A stretch of 64,000 nucleotides of DNA, taken from positions 868,001 to 932,000 of the forward strand of contig QWDQ01000001.1 in NCBI GenBank assembly GCA_003868215.1. The letters run 5' to 3'. The translations under genes were made by a program, and so were the position numbers. Below, in pieces: positions 34,483 to 46,311 of this stretch. The notes under the pieces were generated by a model. It did no database searches. It was not told where the DNA came from and saw only the letters and a list, made by a program, of their open reading frames with translations. The number at the start of each line of letters is the position of its first letter. The first letter of the stretch is position 1. Origin of the DNA: Pseudophaeomoniella oleicola (Eukaryota > Ascomycota > Eurotiomycetes > Phaeomoniellales > Phaeomoniellaceae).

Positions 34483-36217
34483 TCACATCGAACGGATGCT
34501 GCGTTTCTTCCTCATACGGGGGCTTTCATGCTCGTCGACTGGGTGGAAACCGCCCGGTAGTCCACCGATAGACGGACTTCTAGCCAACTTCAATTTTTCC
34601 ATCAGCTTGCCGATCGTGACAAAATCCTCGGGATCGACTGAGATGCCGGGCTGTGTCTGGAAGAATTTCATGACAAGCTCAAGAGCCCTTCTAGCATCGT
34701 CTTGGGTTGGTGAGCTAGATAAACGTTCGTCGAACTTCTGAGGCAGTACTGGAACAGGTGGAGGGTGCATCATGAGAGTGTCGACCTTCACATTCGGCGC
34801 ACTGTTGTTGCGCTTCATCGTAGCCATTGGGTTGACAGATACTGTACTCTCCTCCAATGGCGAATCAAACAGTTCAAAGCTCATCGCTCTGTCAGCATAC
34901 TTCGGCGTGATCTCTTCTCCTTGGGCGGAATTGAGCACAGCTCCTGCCTCCAGATGCAGATTTGGAAAGGTCTGACTTCGAGGCCTTAGCGCTGGGGCAC
35001 CCCCGGGCATGTCTGTTTTGGCAGATGTGTTGGTTGGCGAGAAAGACTCTGGTGCGGACGTTTCTGGCCAGAACGGCGAAGATGGACTAGTCATACTGGC
35101 GGGGAGCGAGGGAAGCATTTCAGCATATCTAGAATGATCCTCTCGATCTTTGTCGACAAAGTCGAAGAAACTGTCCGTAGATTCCATTTTGGGTATTGGG
35201 TCGGTGCTGCCAGGAGACATCGATGGTGACACGATCCCAGGGGGAGAATCTGGCGAGACTCCACCGGGGGTGTGAGAGGAGGAAGAAGACGAATCAGCCA
35301 GCGTGTTTGACTCGGAATCATTCCCCGTCGATCTCTTCGATTTCGGGACCCCGACGTTGTTTTTGGCCTTGAATCTTTCGAGCCAGCTATTGGTGTTTAC
35401 TTTCCTTTGAAGATCTTCATTGCCTACAGAAACGGCAAATTGTCGCGCTCTCTCTCGAATTGCCGTGTCACTAATTGGCTTGCCACTTTTCTGTTGGTTC
35501 CTCACCCATACGAGAAGTGCCCGATCGATGTCGGGGAATTTGCTCCTCGACTTCTTTGCGGGTGACTGGCTGCCATCTTCCTGATTCAAGAATTTATCCT
35601 TCAGGCGGAGCACTTTGGATACTGTACTATATGCAACTTAGAACAACAGAAAGGGAATTGATAGATAGGGCCGGCACCAACCTTCTTTCTACACCGAACA
35701 TTGCTTGAGGACGGTTAGCGACGCATATGTAAGGTTAGATTCCACACTGACCTCCAATCTCTGTCTGCTTCACCGTAGGGTTCTCCTGATGATAGATGCA
35801 CATAGCCCTTCTATCAGCATCGGTCAAAGTTCGCCGCGGAGTAGACCCAGTGCTCGTCGCGGTTGCCGGGGTTGAGATTGGGTTACTCTGCACCGAAGAA
35901 GTCGAGGTAGCCGAGATGGGAGTACTTGTAGATGCTGACGTTATTGGAGGTGAGTTGTAACTCGATTGCGATGCAAGCATGCTAGGCCATTGTGGCATGA
36001 TGAGCGGCTGCAATTGCTGATGCGAAGTATAAGGCGGCGGAAGGGACATGTTGTACTGAGGTTCGATTGGCATGACAGGCGACGACCCGAATTGGAAACT
36101 CTGGTACTCCTGTACAGGAGAGGCATGTGGGTTGCCGGTGCCATATGAGTGCATGTCGGGCCAATGCTGTTCTCCATAGTCTCCTTCATGCGGTCGATGA
36201 TTTCGTTCGGGGTTCAT
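34483..36217 (-). CDS. CENP-B-type HTH DNA-binding protein (ARS-binding/Abp-like)
   Basis: Likely sequence-specific DNA-binding protein of the CENP-B/Abp1/Pdc2 group. Exons: 36217-35752, a 22-nt exon 35703-35682, and 35626-34483 (introns 48 and 55 bp), total 543 residues. After a Ser/Pro/Gln-rich N-terminus of about 125 residues comes the first helix-turn-helix (RRTLTDADRRAMCIYHQENP, KQTEIGAMFGVERSTVSKVL), then the CENPB-type HTH (SRSKFPDIDRALLVWVRNQQ, ISDTAIRERARQFA, WLERFKAKNNV). The rest is Ser/Pro-rich and disordered, ending in a helix (ARRALELVMKFFQTQ) and a basic tail. No DDE transposase domain follows, so this is a domesticated or host regulator, not a Pogo transposon. The tiny exon 2 carries the recognition part of the first HTH. 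Confidence 0.9.
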
Positions 36218-36827
36218 GTTGTCGATGACGGTCCTCTATATACTACAAGCGTGCCGGGTCGACGTCCTCACCGGCCTAGACCATGAAGCCCGAACGGATG
36301 GGTGAGTAACCTTTCATGCGACCCGAAATGGCGTTCCTGCAGGGTGTGTCTTGAATCTGATATGTATCAGAAGTCAAGCAACGAAGGGGAAAGGCTGGAT
36401 CAGAACATGCGGTTGTTACGGATGGTCTGCATTGCCCGATCAAAAGGAAACATGCAGAAAAAGGTGCTGCAAAAGTGAACATCTGGGGCAGGGCGCCTAT
36501 CTAAAACCGCAAGAGAGAGGAAGGAGCGGTAGTAATAGATAGATCGGTAGGACGAGAAGACGTTGGAGCCATAGTGGTATAGCGCAGACGAGATTCTAGG
36601 TGCGGAGCAGTCCTGGTTCTCACGCTACTGTAAGGTAACTAGCGGATAGGAACTGCACGAAAGAGAATTGATGGTGTGCAGGAACGAGCCCAGATTGGAT
36701 GACGCAGGTTGGGAGGCAATAGAAAGAGGTAAGGTACAAGAGATGCTCTGACCATAAGACCTGTCCGTGGTGCATGTCAGTTGAGGCCTACCTTTTCCCC
36801 CCTCCCTCTCAATCCTGCAGTATCCTG

Positions 36828-36893
36828 CCCTACCTTACCCTACCCTATCCTATCCTATCCTACCCTACCCTACCCTACCCTACCCTACCCTAC
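36828..36893. repeat. (TACCC)n pentanucleotide array
   Basis: About a dozen 5-bp units, TACCC with some TATCC variants. The period is five, not the six of TTAGGG telomeres. Confidence 0.9.
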
Positions 36894-37240
36894 TCCTCGA
36901 CATGGGGTCCACGGGAACATCTTTTTCTTTTTTGTTTCTTTTTTCTGACTTTGACCTATTTACAGGCGAGCAGGGTAGGTAGCTTCCTGGTCTGTATTCG
37001 GGGGGAAGGGGGGGGGGAGAAAGACTCATATTTCGGAGGGTGGGTGGGTGCATGGGTACGTACGTAGTAGTAGTAAGGCGTGGACATGGGCATTGACATG
37101 GACATGGACATGGCTTCTTCACCCAGTCGAAGAAAGATGATACTGCGGATTGGATCAGAGCACTCCAAGTCCCCCAGTTACTCAGACGTGAAATACGGGA
37201 TCTGAATACTTGTATCGACAACCACCCTGGTATCCTCGAC

Positions 37241-37252
37241 TACTACGTAGTA
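37241..37252. repeat. 12-bp palindrome TACTACGTAGTA, copy 3
   Basis: Perfect copy, about 1 kb upstream of the HTH gene start. Confidence 0.9.
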
Positions 37253-37366
37253 CGTTATGTCGAACAACAAGCAGAACAGGTCTCTGATAGGTAGACGACA
37301 GGAGGGGACTTTTGACGGAGGCTTTTCCAAATATGGCCCACGTTCATTCGGTATCTCAAAGAGAAG

Positions 37367-37396
37367 CAGGGTACCACAGGGTACCACAGGGTACCA
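37367..37396. repeat. 10-bp tandem repeat CAGGGTACCA, three copies
   Basis: Three perfect units in a row, each with the palindromic core GGTACC. Confidence 0.9.
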
Positions 37397-38827
37397 GTCA
37401 TTGCAGTTCATGGTGGAGTGGAGTACCACTACTACGTATGTTTACCTGAGTGGATTCATCCGCTCGTCCTTTGTGGCTCTCCTACGCCCATCTCATTCCT
37501 TCTTTAGTTAAGTTTAGGCCATGCCGGGAGGGTAGGCGGGAGTCGGCTTAACTGAATCGATGCCCATGCTTCCAGCCGAAGGAAAGAGAGAACGGGTCTA
37601 ACCGATATTGACTGATAGTAGCCGAACGAGAGTTTACTGTTTGATTTCCTCCGTTGTTACACGATAACTTACCTTAGGTAGGTATAGGCAATGGTGGTAC
37701 GTAGTAAGGGTACGGAGTAAGGTAGGTATTTACTATGTAGGTAATACAACCAGGGAACATTAGTTTTTACCCAGGTTTTGCTTGGGGAGATGGGTACATG
37801 GACAGTCTTGGTCAACGCATCTGATTATCAACCTTACCTGCTAAGTTCTGTATTAGGTACCTTACCCAGGTAGGCATTAAGTGAACGAGATCAATCTATT
37901 CATCATATCGAGCCAATTGCACCGTCTCTTTGAGGAAGAAAGATGCATGATATAGGGCAAGGAACCGAGTGAAATTTCAGACATGTGCCCTCTAGCTGGC
38001 TATCTGTGGTTGGCAGATAATAACTTCCAGGAAGTCTTCCCTAGGTCCCTAGGTACCTAGGTATCTAGTACAGTAAGGGAGGTACGGTGATAATGTTACC
38101 CAGAGTGAATCAATGATACCGGTCAGGTAATCCCATTGTTCCGGCTTCCTCTGTGTAGCAGAGCAATGTCTCGATGTCTAGCAGCCACGCAGTCACCGTA
38201 CGGGAACTGGACAGCACTTGGAACTCAAGTGGACCGCACCATCTGATCATGTCGATTATTGATTGACTACGTACATGACTTGCTTAAGTCGATCATCTCG
38301 AATCGGGAGACCGATGTGCTACAGCAAGCATACCGTAGCTGAGCCTATATCCTTTTCGAACCGACAATTGCCTCGAGCGCCATGATCGGCGGATCCAATC
38401 CGAGATGACCCAATGCAACACTTGCTCCTTCAAATGGGTCCTTCGAGGGGCGGCGTATTCGCAAGTACCAGCCTTTACTTAGACAGGTCTGTAGTGTAAG
38501 CTTATCCACCGGCGAGCGCTTGTACTGTAAGAAAGGAGGTATAAAATAGTACCGGGACACGTTCGAGATTGATACTGTCCAGGGTGTGGTATTGGAGCAC
38601 TTGGAAGTATCCGTCGGTCGCTGAAACGGCTCGTAACACCTGATGGAGGGATGAGATACGGACGGCTTCATTAATCCGGATGCCTGCAGATTTTCATTGG
38701 TACCACGGGCTGGCGCCCAACTGTACAATAGGAAGAGAAGCCAGTGGTAGTCTGGACTTGGAAGCCAACTATGTTTTGCTTCAGGTGGGCTGGTGCTAAA
38801 TAGTAGGATGAACGGTCGTACTTGACT

Positions 38828-38839
38828 TACTACGTAGTA
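38828..38839. repeat. 12-bp palindrome TACTACGTAGTA, copy 4
   Basis: Perfect copy, 12 bases before a 13-bp tandem repeat. Confidence 0.9.
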
Positions 38840-38850
38840 GAAAATCATGA

Positions 38851-38885
38851 CCAATCTTGTCGACCAATCTTGTCGACCAATCTTG
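38851..38885. repeat. 13-bp tandem repeat CCAATCTTGTCGA, 2.7 copies
   Basis: Two full units and a 9-base partial unit, no mismatches. Confidence 0.9.
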
Positions 38886-40875
38886 CTTCTTAGCGAGGAT
38901 TGGCCTATTACTGGAAATGATGTCGCTCCACAGTCGGGATCTCGAGCAATGCTATCTCCATACGTACATAGTAATTCGTACTCCGTACACCGGTTGGACA
39001 CGACAACTCCTACTAGGCCGAGGAGTCGTTGATCATGCGCACTGAATTGTAAGTCGATCGAGGTGTAAAACTTGGTGGGCGAACATTCGTCATCAGATAG
39101 ACATCCTGCTGCTGGGAAATAAAAGCCGTGACCTGTAAAGAAGTTGTCAAGGATAGGTAACCTAGCGAGTCCTGTCATTCATCCTCGACGCCTGCGAGCC
39201 TGGTCATACCGTAGATTACCAATGTTCGTATCGCAGTACCTGATCGTTATAGCAGCCAGCAATTAATATAAGGGAAAGGGAACCTTGTCTATCGATCATG
39301 GTTCATGGATGGACATCTAACCTTCACCCACCTTCGTAGCCGTGCTCGCCGTTTTTCTCAGAAGCCTTTGAACGCTATGCATCTGCATCATGGGCGTTAT
39401 TCCGAATCCTTGTCTCCATCCTAACTATCCTTTGCCTAATTTTGACAAGCGAAGCGGCCGCCGTAGTCGCAATCAGGTGGTGCGTGCCCTATTAATGAAG
39501 TGGCTGGAGGTAGCAGGATTAACCGTCCTTAGAAGTTCGGTATATCGCTTCATTCTGGGATCGCCAAAGTGCCTATCGACAAGCGTAAATGACATGCTGT
39601 GAGTGAGGCAATAAGGCTCCATGACATTCCCATTCCCAAGAGTGTTCCTCGGCTCAATCGAAGACCATACCTCTGCACATCGGCATCGCCTGCTATCGGA
39701 AGATCGGTGATGCATCGAGGCATGCCAAACGAGGTTCTTCAACGATCTGCCTCCTGAAGATCGCTTCCAGCGCCTCATTCTGCTCTTCTAGGCAAACCAT
39801 GCGCAGGAGCACTATAGCGAGCTCACAAGCCGAGCCTATGGTGTCGCAGGGGTATTGCAAGGAGAAGGGGACGTTCTAACGGCGGGTTTCTCGGGAGTAG
39901 TAGCTAAACAGTCATAGCGCTCGTGGATAAATACTACGAAGTGATAGTATGTACATTATATTACCTGGTTATCTGCGGTAAATCCATGTGGTTAACAAGG
40001 ACGTTTCTGGACTCCGCCTCGATATTGATCCTCGTTTCTCGCATAGACTCGACGTCCAGTCAAGCCATGTGGGATCCCTCCTCCCTGTCGGGACACGGGT
40101 TTATGCATCAGCTTGTCATCATGTCCCGTGTCTATGCTCCGTGCCATAGCAATCATGGGGTGCCGATCAGGCACCAAAAGTACCTACGGCAGACATATTT
40201 GAGAACACATCAATATCGAATCGCGAACTATTAGCTGACTCCAATGCCGCATCCCTCAATATTCACACACGGCTCAGGCCCAAGGGCAATACCGCCTGGG
40301 TTTCATAGAATGGGCGTTGCCAGAGAAGCCAAAACGGCAAGACGTAAGACACACGGTATGCAACAGCATTGATCTGAATGTACTTGGCTCCTGTTGTGAC
40401 TCGTCCAACCTGTCAATAACCCTTGCGATATACCAAACCAAGACAACCTTTATTCATGGAAGGGCCAAAAAGTCGCACAATAGTCGTAACCAATCGCATG
40501 GATGGGGCTTTTGCCATCACGGAGTTTCGCGAATCGTAGCAGCAGTAGCAGGCTCTTACCGCTGCCACTATGTGCGTCTGACATCGAAATGCATCTGCTG
40601 TCAAGGTTGCATAGTCAAATATCGTTGAAGTATGCCACACTGTTCAGCCGTCCCTCGCCCCAGTAAACCTTCGAGCGGGGGGAAGGCGGAAATTGCACGG
40701 TTACCACTTAAACTCGGGGTGGCGCTGAATCTAGTGCATACCATCTAGAGCGCCCCTGTCAATCACGCTCAGTCCAGGTTTGCAATGCTTGGGACAGGGC
40801 TCCAGACCCTGGAAAGGTTGGGCAGCATCATTCAATAGAGCACCAGGCTGAGGTGACAAAGACAATGTAGATTAT

Positions 40876-42130
40876 TCATCGTTTCAGAATCGTGACTATC
40901 GATGACTGTTAGCAATTGTTGGTAGATTCACCAAGAGAAAAGCTTACTGATATCTTCATCGGCTAGCTCATGGTCGAGACCAACCCTTTGTGGTTGATGC
41001 TTCACTGAACGGCCATAGACGATAGCAACCCTGAACTGATCAACGATCGTTTTATGGATAGAATTACACTGCGAATATAAGTTAGAGGACTGCTATGCGC
41101 CACGGAACATATAGAGAAGACGAAATGAGGGACGTATAGCATTTTGCAACGTGCAGAGCAAACTTACAAAATCTTTGACTGTGCAAGCGTTCTTCCTCAG
41201 GACGACAGGTGCTGTGTAATCGGGTTGTTTGCCCTTGGGTTTCGTATAGATCCGTCTGAGTTGCAAACTTTCCCACATTTGTTCCAGCAGCTCGTCGATG
41301 TTCCATCCATGCTCGGAGCTGATCGGGCAAGCATTGGGAATACGGTAAAGCAGATCGAGTTCTTCGATAGAAATGGAATCGATCTTGTTCAGCGCGTAGA
41401 TCACTGGTATGTATGAGCGACTTTTCGCCTCAAGAACATCGATAAGATCATCAATAGTGGCGTCGCAACGAATTGCAATGTCGGCAGAAGAGATCTTGTA
41501 TTCGTTCATAACCGCTTTGATCTCGTCATTGTCAATATGCGTCAAGGGAACCGTACTGGTAATGCTGATGCCGCCCTTGTCTTTTTTCTTGAACACGATA
41601 TTTGGCGGTTCTTTGTTGATGCGAATACCAAACCCTTCGAGTTCTGCCTCGATGACTTTCTTATCGGTGAGTGGCTTGTTAACGTCAAGCACAATAAAAA
41701 TGAGATGGCAGGTTTTCGCCACTGCAATGACCTGACGACCGCGTCCTTTGCCATCTTTCGCACCCTGAATGATCCCGGGGAGATCAAGAATCTGAATCTT
41801 AGCGCCGTTATAAATGACCTGACCAGGTACCGTCGTGAGCGTCGTAAATTCATATGCCGCAGCCTCAGAATGTTGACCAGTGAGCCTGCTCATCAGCGTA
41901 CTCTTGCCAACCGATGGAAAACCAATGAATCCAATACTAGCAACACCAGTTCTGGCTACGTCGAAGCCCTGACCACCACCACCTCCTCCTCCCTGCGGTG
42001 TGAGCAATTCTCTTTTTAATTTTGCGAGCTTGGCTTTCAACTGTCCCAAGTGAAAACTTGTCGCTTTGTTCTTCTGAGTCCTGGCCATCTCGGACTCGAT
42101 CTCCTTGATTTTATCCACAGTGGTCGCCAT
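40876..42130 (-). CDS. RBG1: DRG-family GTPase RBG1 (DRG1)
   Basis: Translation-associated GTPase that works with a DFRP partner on stalled ribosomes. Exons 42130-41168, 41068-40948 and 40895-40876 give 367 residues, matching DRG1/Rbg1 length. Motifs: N-terminal helical [21 protein letters not shown]1 GFPSVGKS (about 70-77); G3 in [12 protein letters not shown]4 NKID; and the TGS domain at the C-terminus ([15 protein letters not shown] ... [25 protein letters not shown]). The 20-nt last exon was placed at acceptor 40896 because it restores the conserved DEDxxTI ending followed by a stop. An earlier AG in the same intron would give an unrelated tail. A Gly run near 47-53 is usual in fungal members. 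Confidence 0.95.
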
Positions 42131-42916
42131 CTTGAGTATTTGGTAACAGGCGGGGGTTGAGCGCCGAGTGTTGAGTATTCGTCAGGCAGGGTGGGGTAGC
42201 CGTGGTCTCAGACACAAGGCTTGAGATGTGCGAAGGACGATGAAAACTTCGCTGGACGTGCTGGCAAATGCTATCAAGAGAGGTGGTATTGTTTGCGTTA
42301 TACAATGTCTGTCATAAAATCAGGAAGCAGATATAATAGTTGGAGAAATTTACAATGCGTTCGTCAATATTCATGGTGGGGTCGTTGGAGACGGCGAAGT
42401 CGACCAGTGAGAATTGCCTGCGTCATGGTTCCGGGGAGTTCCCTTGTCAGGGAGAAGCGGCCTCGGCGGGAGGCGGTAAGAGACGCTAGGCTTCGGAATC
42501 CCCAAAGAAAAATGTCCAGTGTCCTCAAGGTAACCGATGCACTGCATGCTGCATGTCGAACTGGCGGTATGAGCTTCCAAAGCAAAGGACTGTATCCGGA
42601 CCGTTTCTACTTTGCTGCTAATTACTGAGATCTGGAGACTATAAGAGCTCGTTCCAGTGCTCTTTCCCCGGACAAGCATTGAATATTCTCTTGAATCGTT
42701 CAGAGCTTCTGCCACACTGCTATCTTCTACAGTATCGCGTTTAATGCAGACATATACCCTAAACCCGGCGTTTATATCTTCCTTTACTACTGTTAGAGGA
42801 CTTTTCACTCTTCACCCTTCCTCGAACGGTTCACAGTTCACGGAAATAGAATCTCCCTTCGTGTCCTCTTGATTGTCTGCGATTCTTTGTAATTGCAATC
42901 CTTATTTATCGCTGAG
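42131..42916. other. Divergent promoter region (RBG1 / cysteine dioxygenase)
   Basis: 786 bp between two start codons; no supported gene. Confidence 0.5.
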
Positions 42917-43773
42917 ATGCCACCGCTGGCAACAACCGCAGTTACCGCTCTTCAAGAGCTCAGCGAAAAAGGTGGCCGTGAGTCACTATTCGATCACCTA
43001 GTTGAGAAGCTGCGTGATGCACTTGGTCCATCATCTGGCCTAGACTCCGATGATGTCGACCCTCAGGAAATTCAGAACATCATGAGGAGCTACATATCCG
43101 ACCCTGCAGAATGGAGAAAATATGCGATGGCAGATCCCAGTCGCAACTACACAAGGAACTTAGTAGACGAGGGCAATGGGAAAAGTAACCTCGTAGGCTC
43201 CCCCCCTGGCGTCACTTAGTACACGAACCTGACTCCAGGTCTCAGCTCGTCCTTGTCTGGACCCCTGGGAAAGAGAGTGCTGTCCATGACCATGCAAATG
43301 CGCACTGTATCATGAAGGTTGGTCTACACTTGGCCACTTCTCGGGGATCTTGCTGAATCAAGAATAGATTTTGAAGGGATCGTTGAAAGAGACATTATAC
43401 ACTATGCCAAGGACAAACACCTCAGAGGGTGTCTCGGAGCCTCTTGAGAGGAACAGAGAAACAGTCTACAAAGAGAATGAGGTCACGTATATCTCGGATA
43501 AAGTATACAATGGAGTCTGCGCCTAGTTTAACAGGACAGCTGACATGCTATCAGATTGGGTTACACAAGATATCGAATTGCTCATCGGATGAATATGCAA
43601 TATCACTGCATCGTATGTGCACAGAACCCCTACCCTTTTATATACTAATAGTGGCAGTCTATACACCGCCACATGCCGCCCGACATGGCTTCAACATGTT
43701 CGACGAAAAGACTGGAAAGGCAAGCCACATCAAGCAGGCGGAGTATTATTCCTATGACGGACAGAAGATCTGA
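42917..43773 (+). CDS. Cysteine dioxygenase
   Basis: Non-heme iron enzyme that oxidises L-cysteine to cysteine sulfinate, controlling cysteine level and sulfur flow. Exons 42917-43192, 43246-43317, 43368-43502, 43555-43612 and 43658-43773 (introns 45-53 bp) give 218 residues. Iron ligands are visible: His106 and His108 in VHDHANAHC and His180 in SLHLYTPP. Cys113 in the same motif corresponds to the cysteine of the Cys-Tyr cross-link known in this family. Other marks: [49 protein letters not shown]. The third His is split from the following Leu by the last intron. It looks complete and active. It is probably cytosolic, since no signal sequence is seen. Confidence 0.95.
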
Positions 43774-44497
43774 GGTTCATCTCCTTTCGTGATTCATGTT
43801 GTTGCTATGCTAAAGAGGGGGGTGACAAGCCTTAGAGAATCTGGCAATTCTGATACTTTGGAAAGACGGCGAAAAGGAGTGTTAGTAATCTGGCGTTTCA
43901 TATCGGTGCCTTGATGCCTTTGCAGTAGTTTAGCGGGTATGTACTTCATTGGATGTTCTGGGGAAGGTCAATATCAGTCATGAGACTGTAATTAGAATGG
44001 TTGGGTATCTGTGCAGATGCTCTATGTCTAAGCTATAGGCTTGACTTGCGAGGGCCTTATGTGGTGCATAATGATGAGAGACGACCACTTTGATATTATT
44101 TCATGGTATTCGATCTTCGCTGCTAATAATGGTTGACTTGGCTGAGCAACTAAGGAGACTTCAACCTAAACTCTAAAGGCGTAGAGCATGTAAGTTAGTC
44201 TATTGTGTGGGACCATCGACTGTATTCGCGGGTGCATGTCCAGAACGCGGCAACGCCAGATTTCCATTGCCTTGCCTTGCCCTGCAAAAATCAACACTGA
44301 GAAGTTCAAACAACGACGGAGCACAAAAGCTCGTTATCGCTCGTGAAAGAGCGCTGGCTTGCCTCTACTCCAGAAGTAAGGCTATATCCATTTTCCAAAG
44401 TCCCTGCTATGGGCCCGTCGCATTGACCTCCGACTTATCATACTTTGTGAATGACCCTCAAAGGCCAACCCTCTGCCTGGTGAAGTCTGATACAACC
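43774..44497. other. Intergenic: promoter of the GT90 gene
   Basis: 724 bp between the cysteine dioxygenase stop and the GT90 ATG. The GT90 frame stays open upstream to about 44207 but without a convincing start. Confidence 0.5.
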
Positions 44498-46311
44498 ATG
44501 CGCCAGAAGCGCGCTATAATATCCTGTGTCGTTGCAATATTTGTCGGCATAAACCTGGTCCTATACTATCAACGACCGGGTTCTTTTGGCGCAAAAGAAC
44601 ATGCAGAACCATTACCTCCAGTGACCACGGGGTCCCATCCTATACACATTCTACATACCAACGCAACAAATGACTTTGAAGCTCTAAGGCAGAGGCAGTC
44701 GCAGACACTTCCTGAAGCTGTTGCCCAATATCGACAGCGATATCAACTGCCTCCCCCTCCCAATTTCGATAAATGGTATGCCTTTGCAAAGAAGCGGAGG
44801 ATCCAATTGATCGACGAATATGACACCATTTTCCATTCAATACTGCCGTTCTGGGGTCTCCCACCTGGTACTATACGGGAAAGAGTTCGGGAGTCAATCG
44901 GCTTTGACAATGGTATGATAGCATTGATGATTAGGAATGGCGCAGTCACGAAGATCGAGGGCGGAGGAGAGGGAGCGCAATGGCATCGAGAAGCGACGGA
45001 GAAAATGATCGAAAGCTTCGTGAAATACCTGCCGGATATGGATGTCGCTTTTAACGTCCACGACGAACCCCGGGTTGTAATACAAGATGACGATCTGTCG
45101 AGATATGTGGCCACCGCAAAAACGAAGACAATGCCGAGAGCAATTGCCGCAAAATCTTTGAAAAACTCCTTCTCAACTCGACCGCAGGATTTGGGAAATG
45201 GGTTGAGAATTAAGGAATACCGTACTACGCGCTTCAACGCCTTTGCTCATCAACCTACGTGGACGAACGCACGGATGTCTTGCGATCCGAACAGTGCAGC
45301 TCGCTCATTAGACGATGCTGTGCCTGACACTCGCGAAGCATACTCTATGGAACCGTTGGGTTTCATTACCAACACAACTGCGTTTTCCGACATTTGTAAC
45401 TCGCCTTCTTTACAACGTACCTTTGGCTTTTTCGATCGTCCCAATGCTTTCAAGGTCACGCATGATCTCTTTCCCGTCTTTTCTCAGTCCAAGGTTTCTT
45501 CGTTTCAGGATATTCTTTACCCATCTCCATGGTACTGGGTTGACAGGGTCCCATATGCGTCTGAAGAAGACGTGGAATGGGACGAGAAACATCCGTCACT
45601 GTACTGGCGAGGATCGACCACGGGAGGTTTCTCTCGCGACGGTGGTTGGCGTCGTCAACATCGTCAACTATTCGTACAAAAGGTCAATAAGCTCGACTCT
45701 GCCAAGGTACTAGAGCAAACCTCTGTGGAGCCACAGCAGTGGACCGAGAAAGAGATTCCTCGGCCGAGTATGAGTGCTTTATTCGACGTCAAGTTTACCT
45801 TTATTGGCCAGTGCGACCCAGGAGATTGCGATGCTCAGAAAGAGTATTTCGAAGTCGTGCCCCCCGTTAACCAATATGATGCTTTCAAATGGAAATACCT
45901 GCTCGACATCGACGGCAACGCTTTTAGCGGTCGTTATTACGCCTTTTTACTATGCAAGTCCCTCGTCTACAAGCTAGCTATCTTTCGAGAATGGCATGAT
46001 GAGTGGTTGAAGGCTTGGGTACATTATGTGCCTCTCAGTCTCAGGGGCGATGAATATGCCGAAAGCGTTCGGTACCTCGATCAAGAAGAGATGGGGAAGG
46101 TCGAGGCGAAGCGAATTGCCGAGCAAGGAAGAAACTGGGCCGAAAAAGTGCTGAGAAAAGAGGATATGGAGGTCTGGTACTTCAGGTTACTACTAGAGTG
46201 AGTAGTCATCCCTCCCTTGCGATGCTTCGTAACTTTTTGGCTGACTATTCCCTCCATAGGTATGGCCGTGTGATCGATGATAATAGGGAGAACATTGGGT
46301 ATATGGGATGA
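44498..46311 (+). CDS. CAP10/GT90-family glycosyltransferase (type II membrane protein)
   Basis: Probable Golgi glycosyltransferase of family GT90, related to Cryptococcus Cap10/CAP59-region xylosyltransferases and animal POGLUT/KDELC. Exons 44498-46197 and 46260-46311 (intron 62 bp) give 583 residues. ATG 44498 was chosen because it directly precedes a signal anchor (residues 6-23, IISCVVAIFVGINLVLYY). The catalytic region shows the family blocks: YWRGSTTGGFSRDGGWRRQHR, FIGQCDPGDCDAQKEYF, KYLLDIDGNAFSGRYYAFL, SLVYKLAIFREWHDEWL and HYVPLSLRGDE. The last 17 residues come from the small final exon (EYGRVIDDNRENIGYMG). Donor sugar and acceptor are unknown. Confidence 0.92.

Larger units (their letters stand above)
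36218..40875. other. Long gene-free region (4.7 kb)
   Basis: Promoter side of the HTH gene (-) and 3' flank of RBG1 (-). No gene supported. Contains a (TACCC)n array (36828-36893), a triple 10-bp repeat with GGTACC cores (37367-37396), palindromes TACTACGTAGTA at 37241 and 38828, CCTAGG-rich sequence near 38040-38070, and a 13-bp tandem repeat at 38851-38885. A 277-codon minus-strand ORF (38345-39178) spans two of these repeats, has no recognisable features and is not called. Confidence 0.6.

Noticed and set aside
34483-36217. Pogo-type DNA transposon
   Set aside because: Only the CENP-B-like HTH part is present; no DDE domain, terminal inverted repeats or TA duplication were seen.
36828-36893. 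Possible interstitial telomere repeat
   Set aside because: The unit is five bases (TACCC/GGGTA), not TTAGGG/CCCTAA, and single-copy DNA continues on both sides.
38345-39178. 277-codon minus-strand ORF in the long gene-free block
   Set aside because: It runs through the TACTACGTAGTA palindrome and the 13-bp tandem repeat, shows no domain, membrane or repeat logic, and has irregular composition; most likely a chance open frame.
44207-44497. 97-codon upstream extension of the GT90 frame
   Set aside because: It begins at a GTG, lacks an ATG, and would bury the signal anchor that directly follows ATG 44498.
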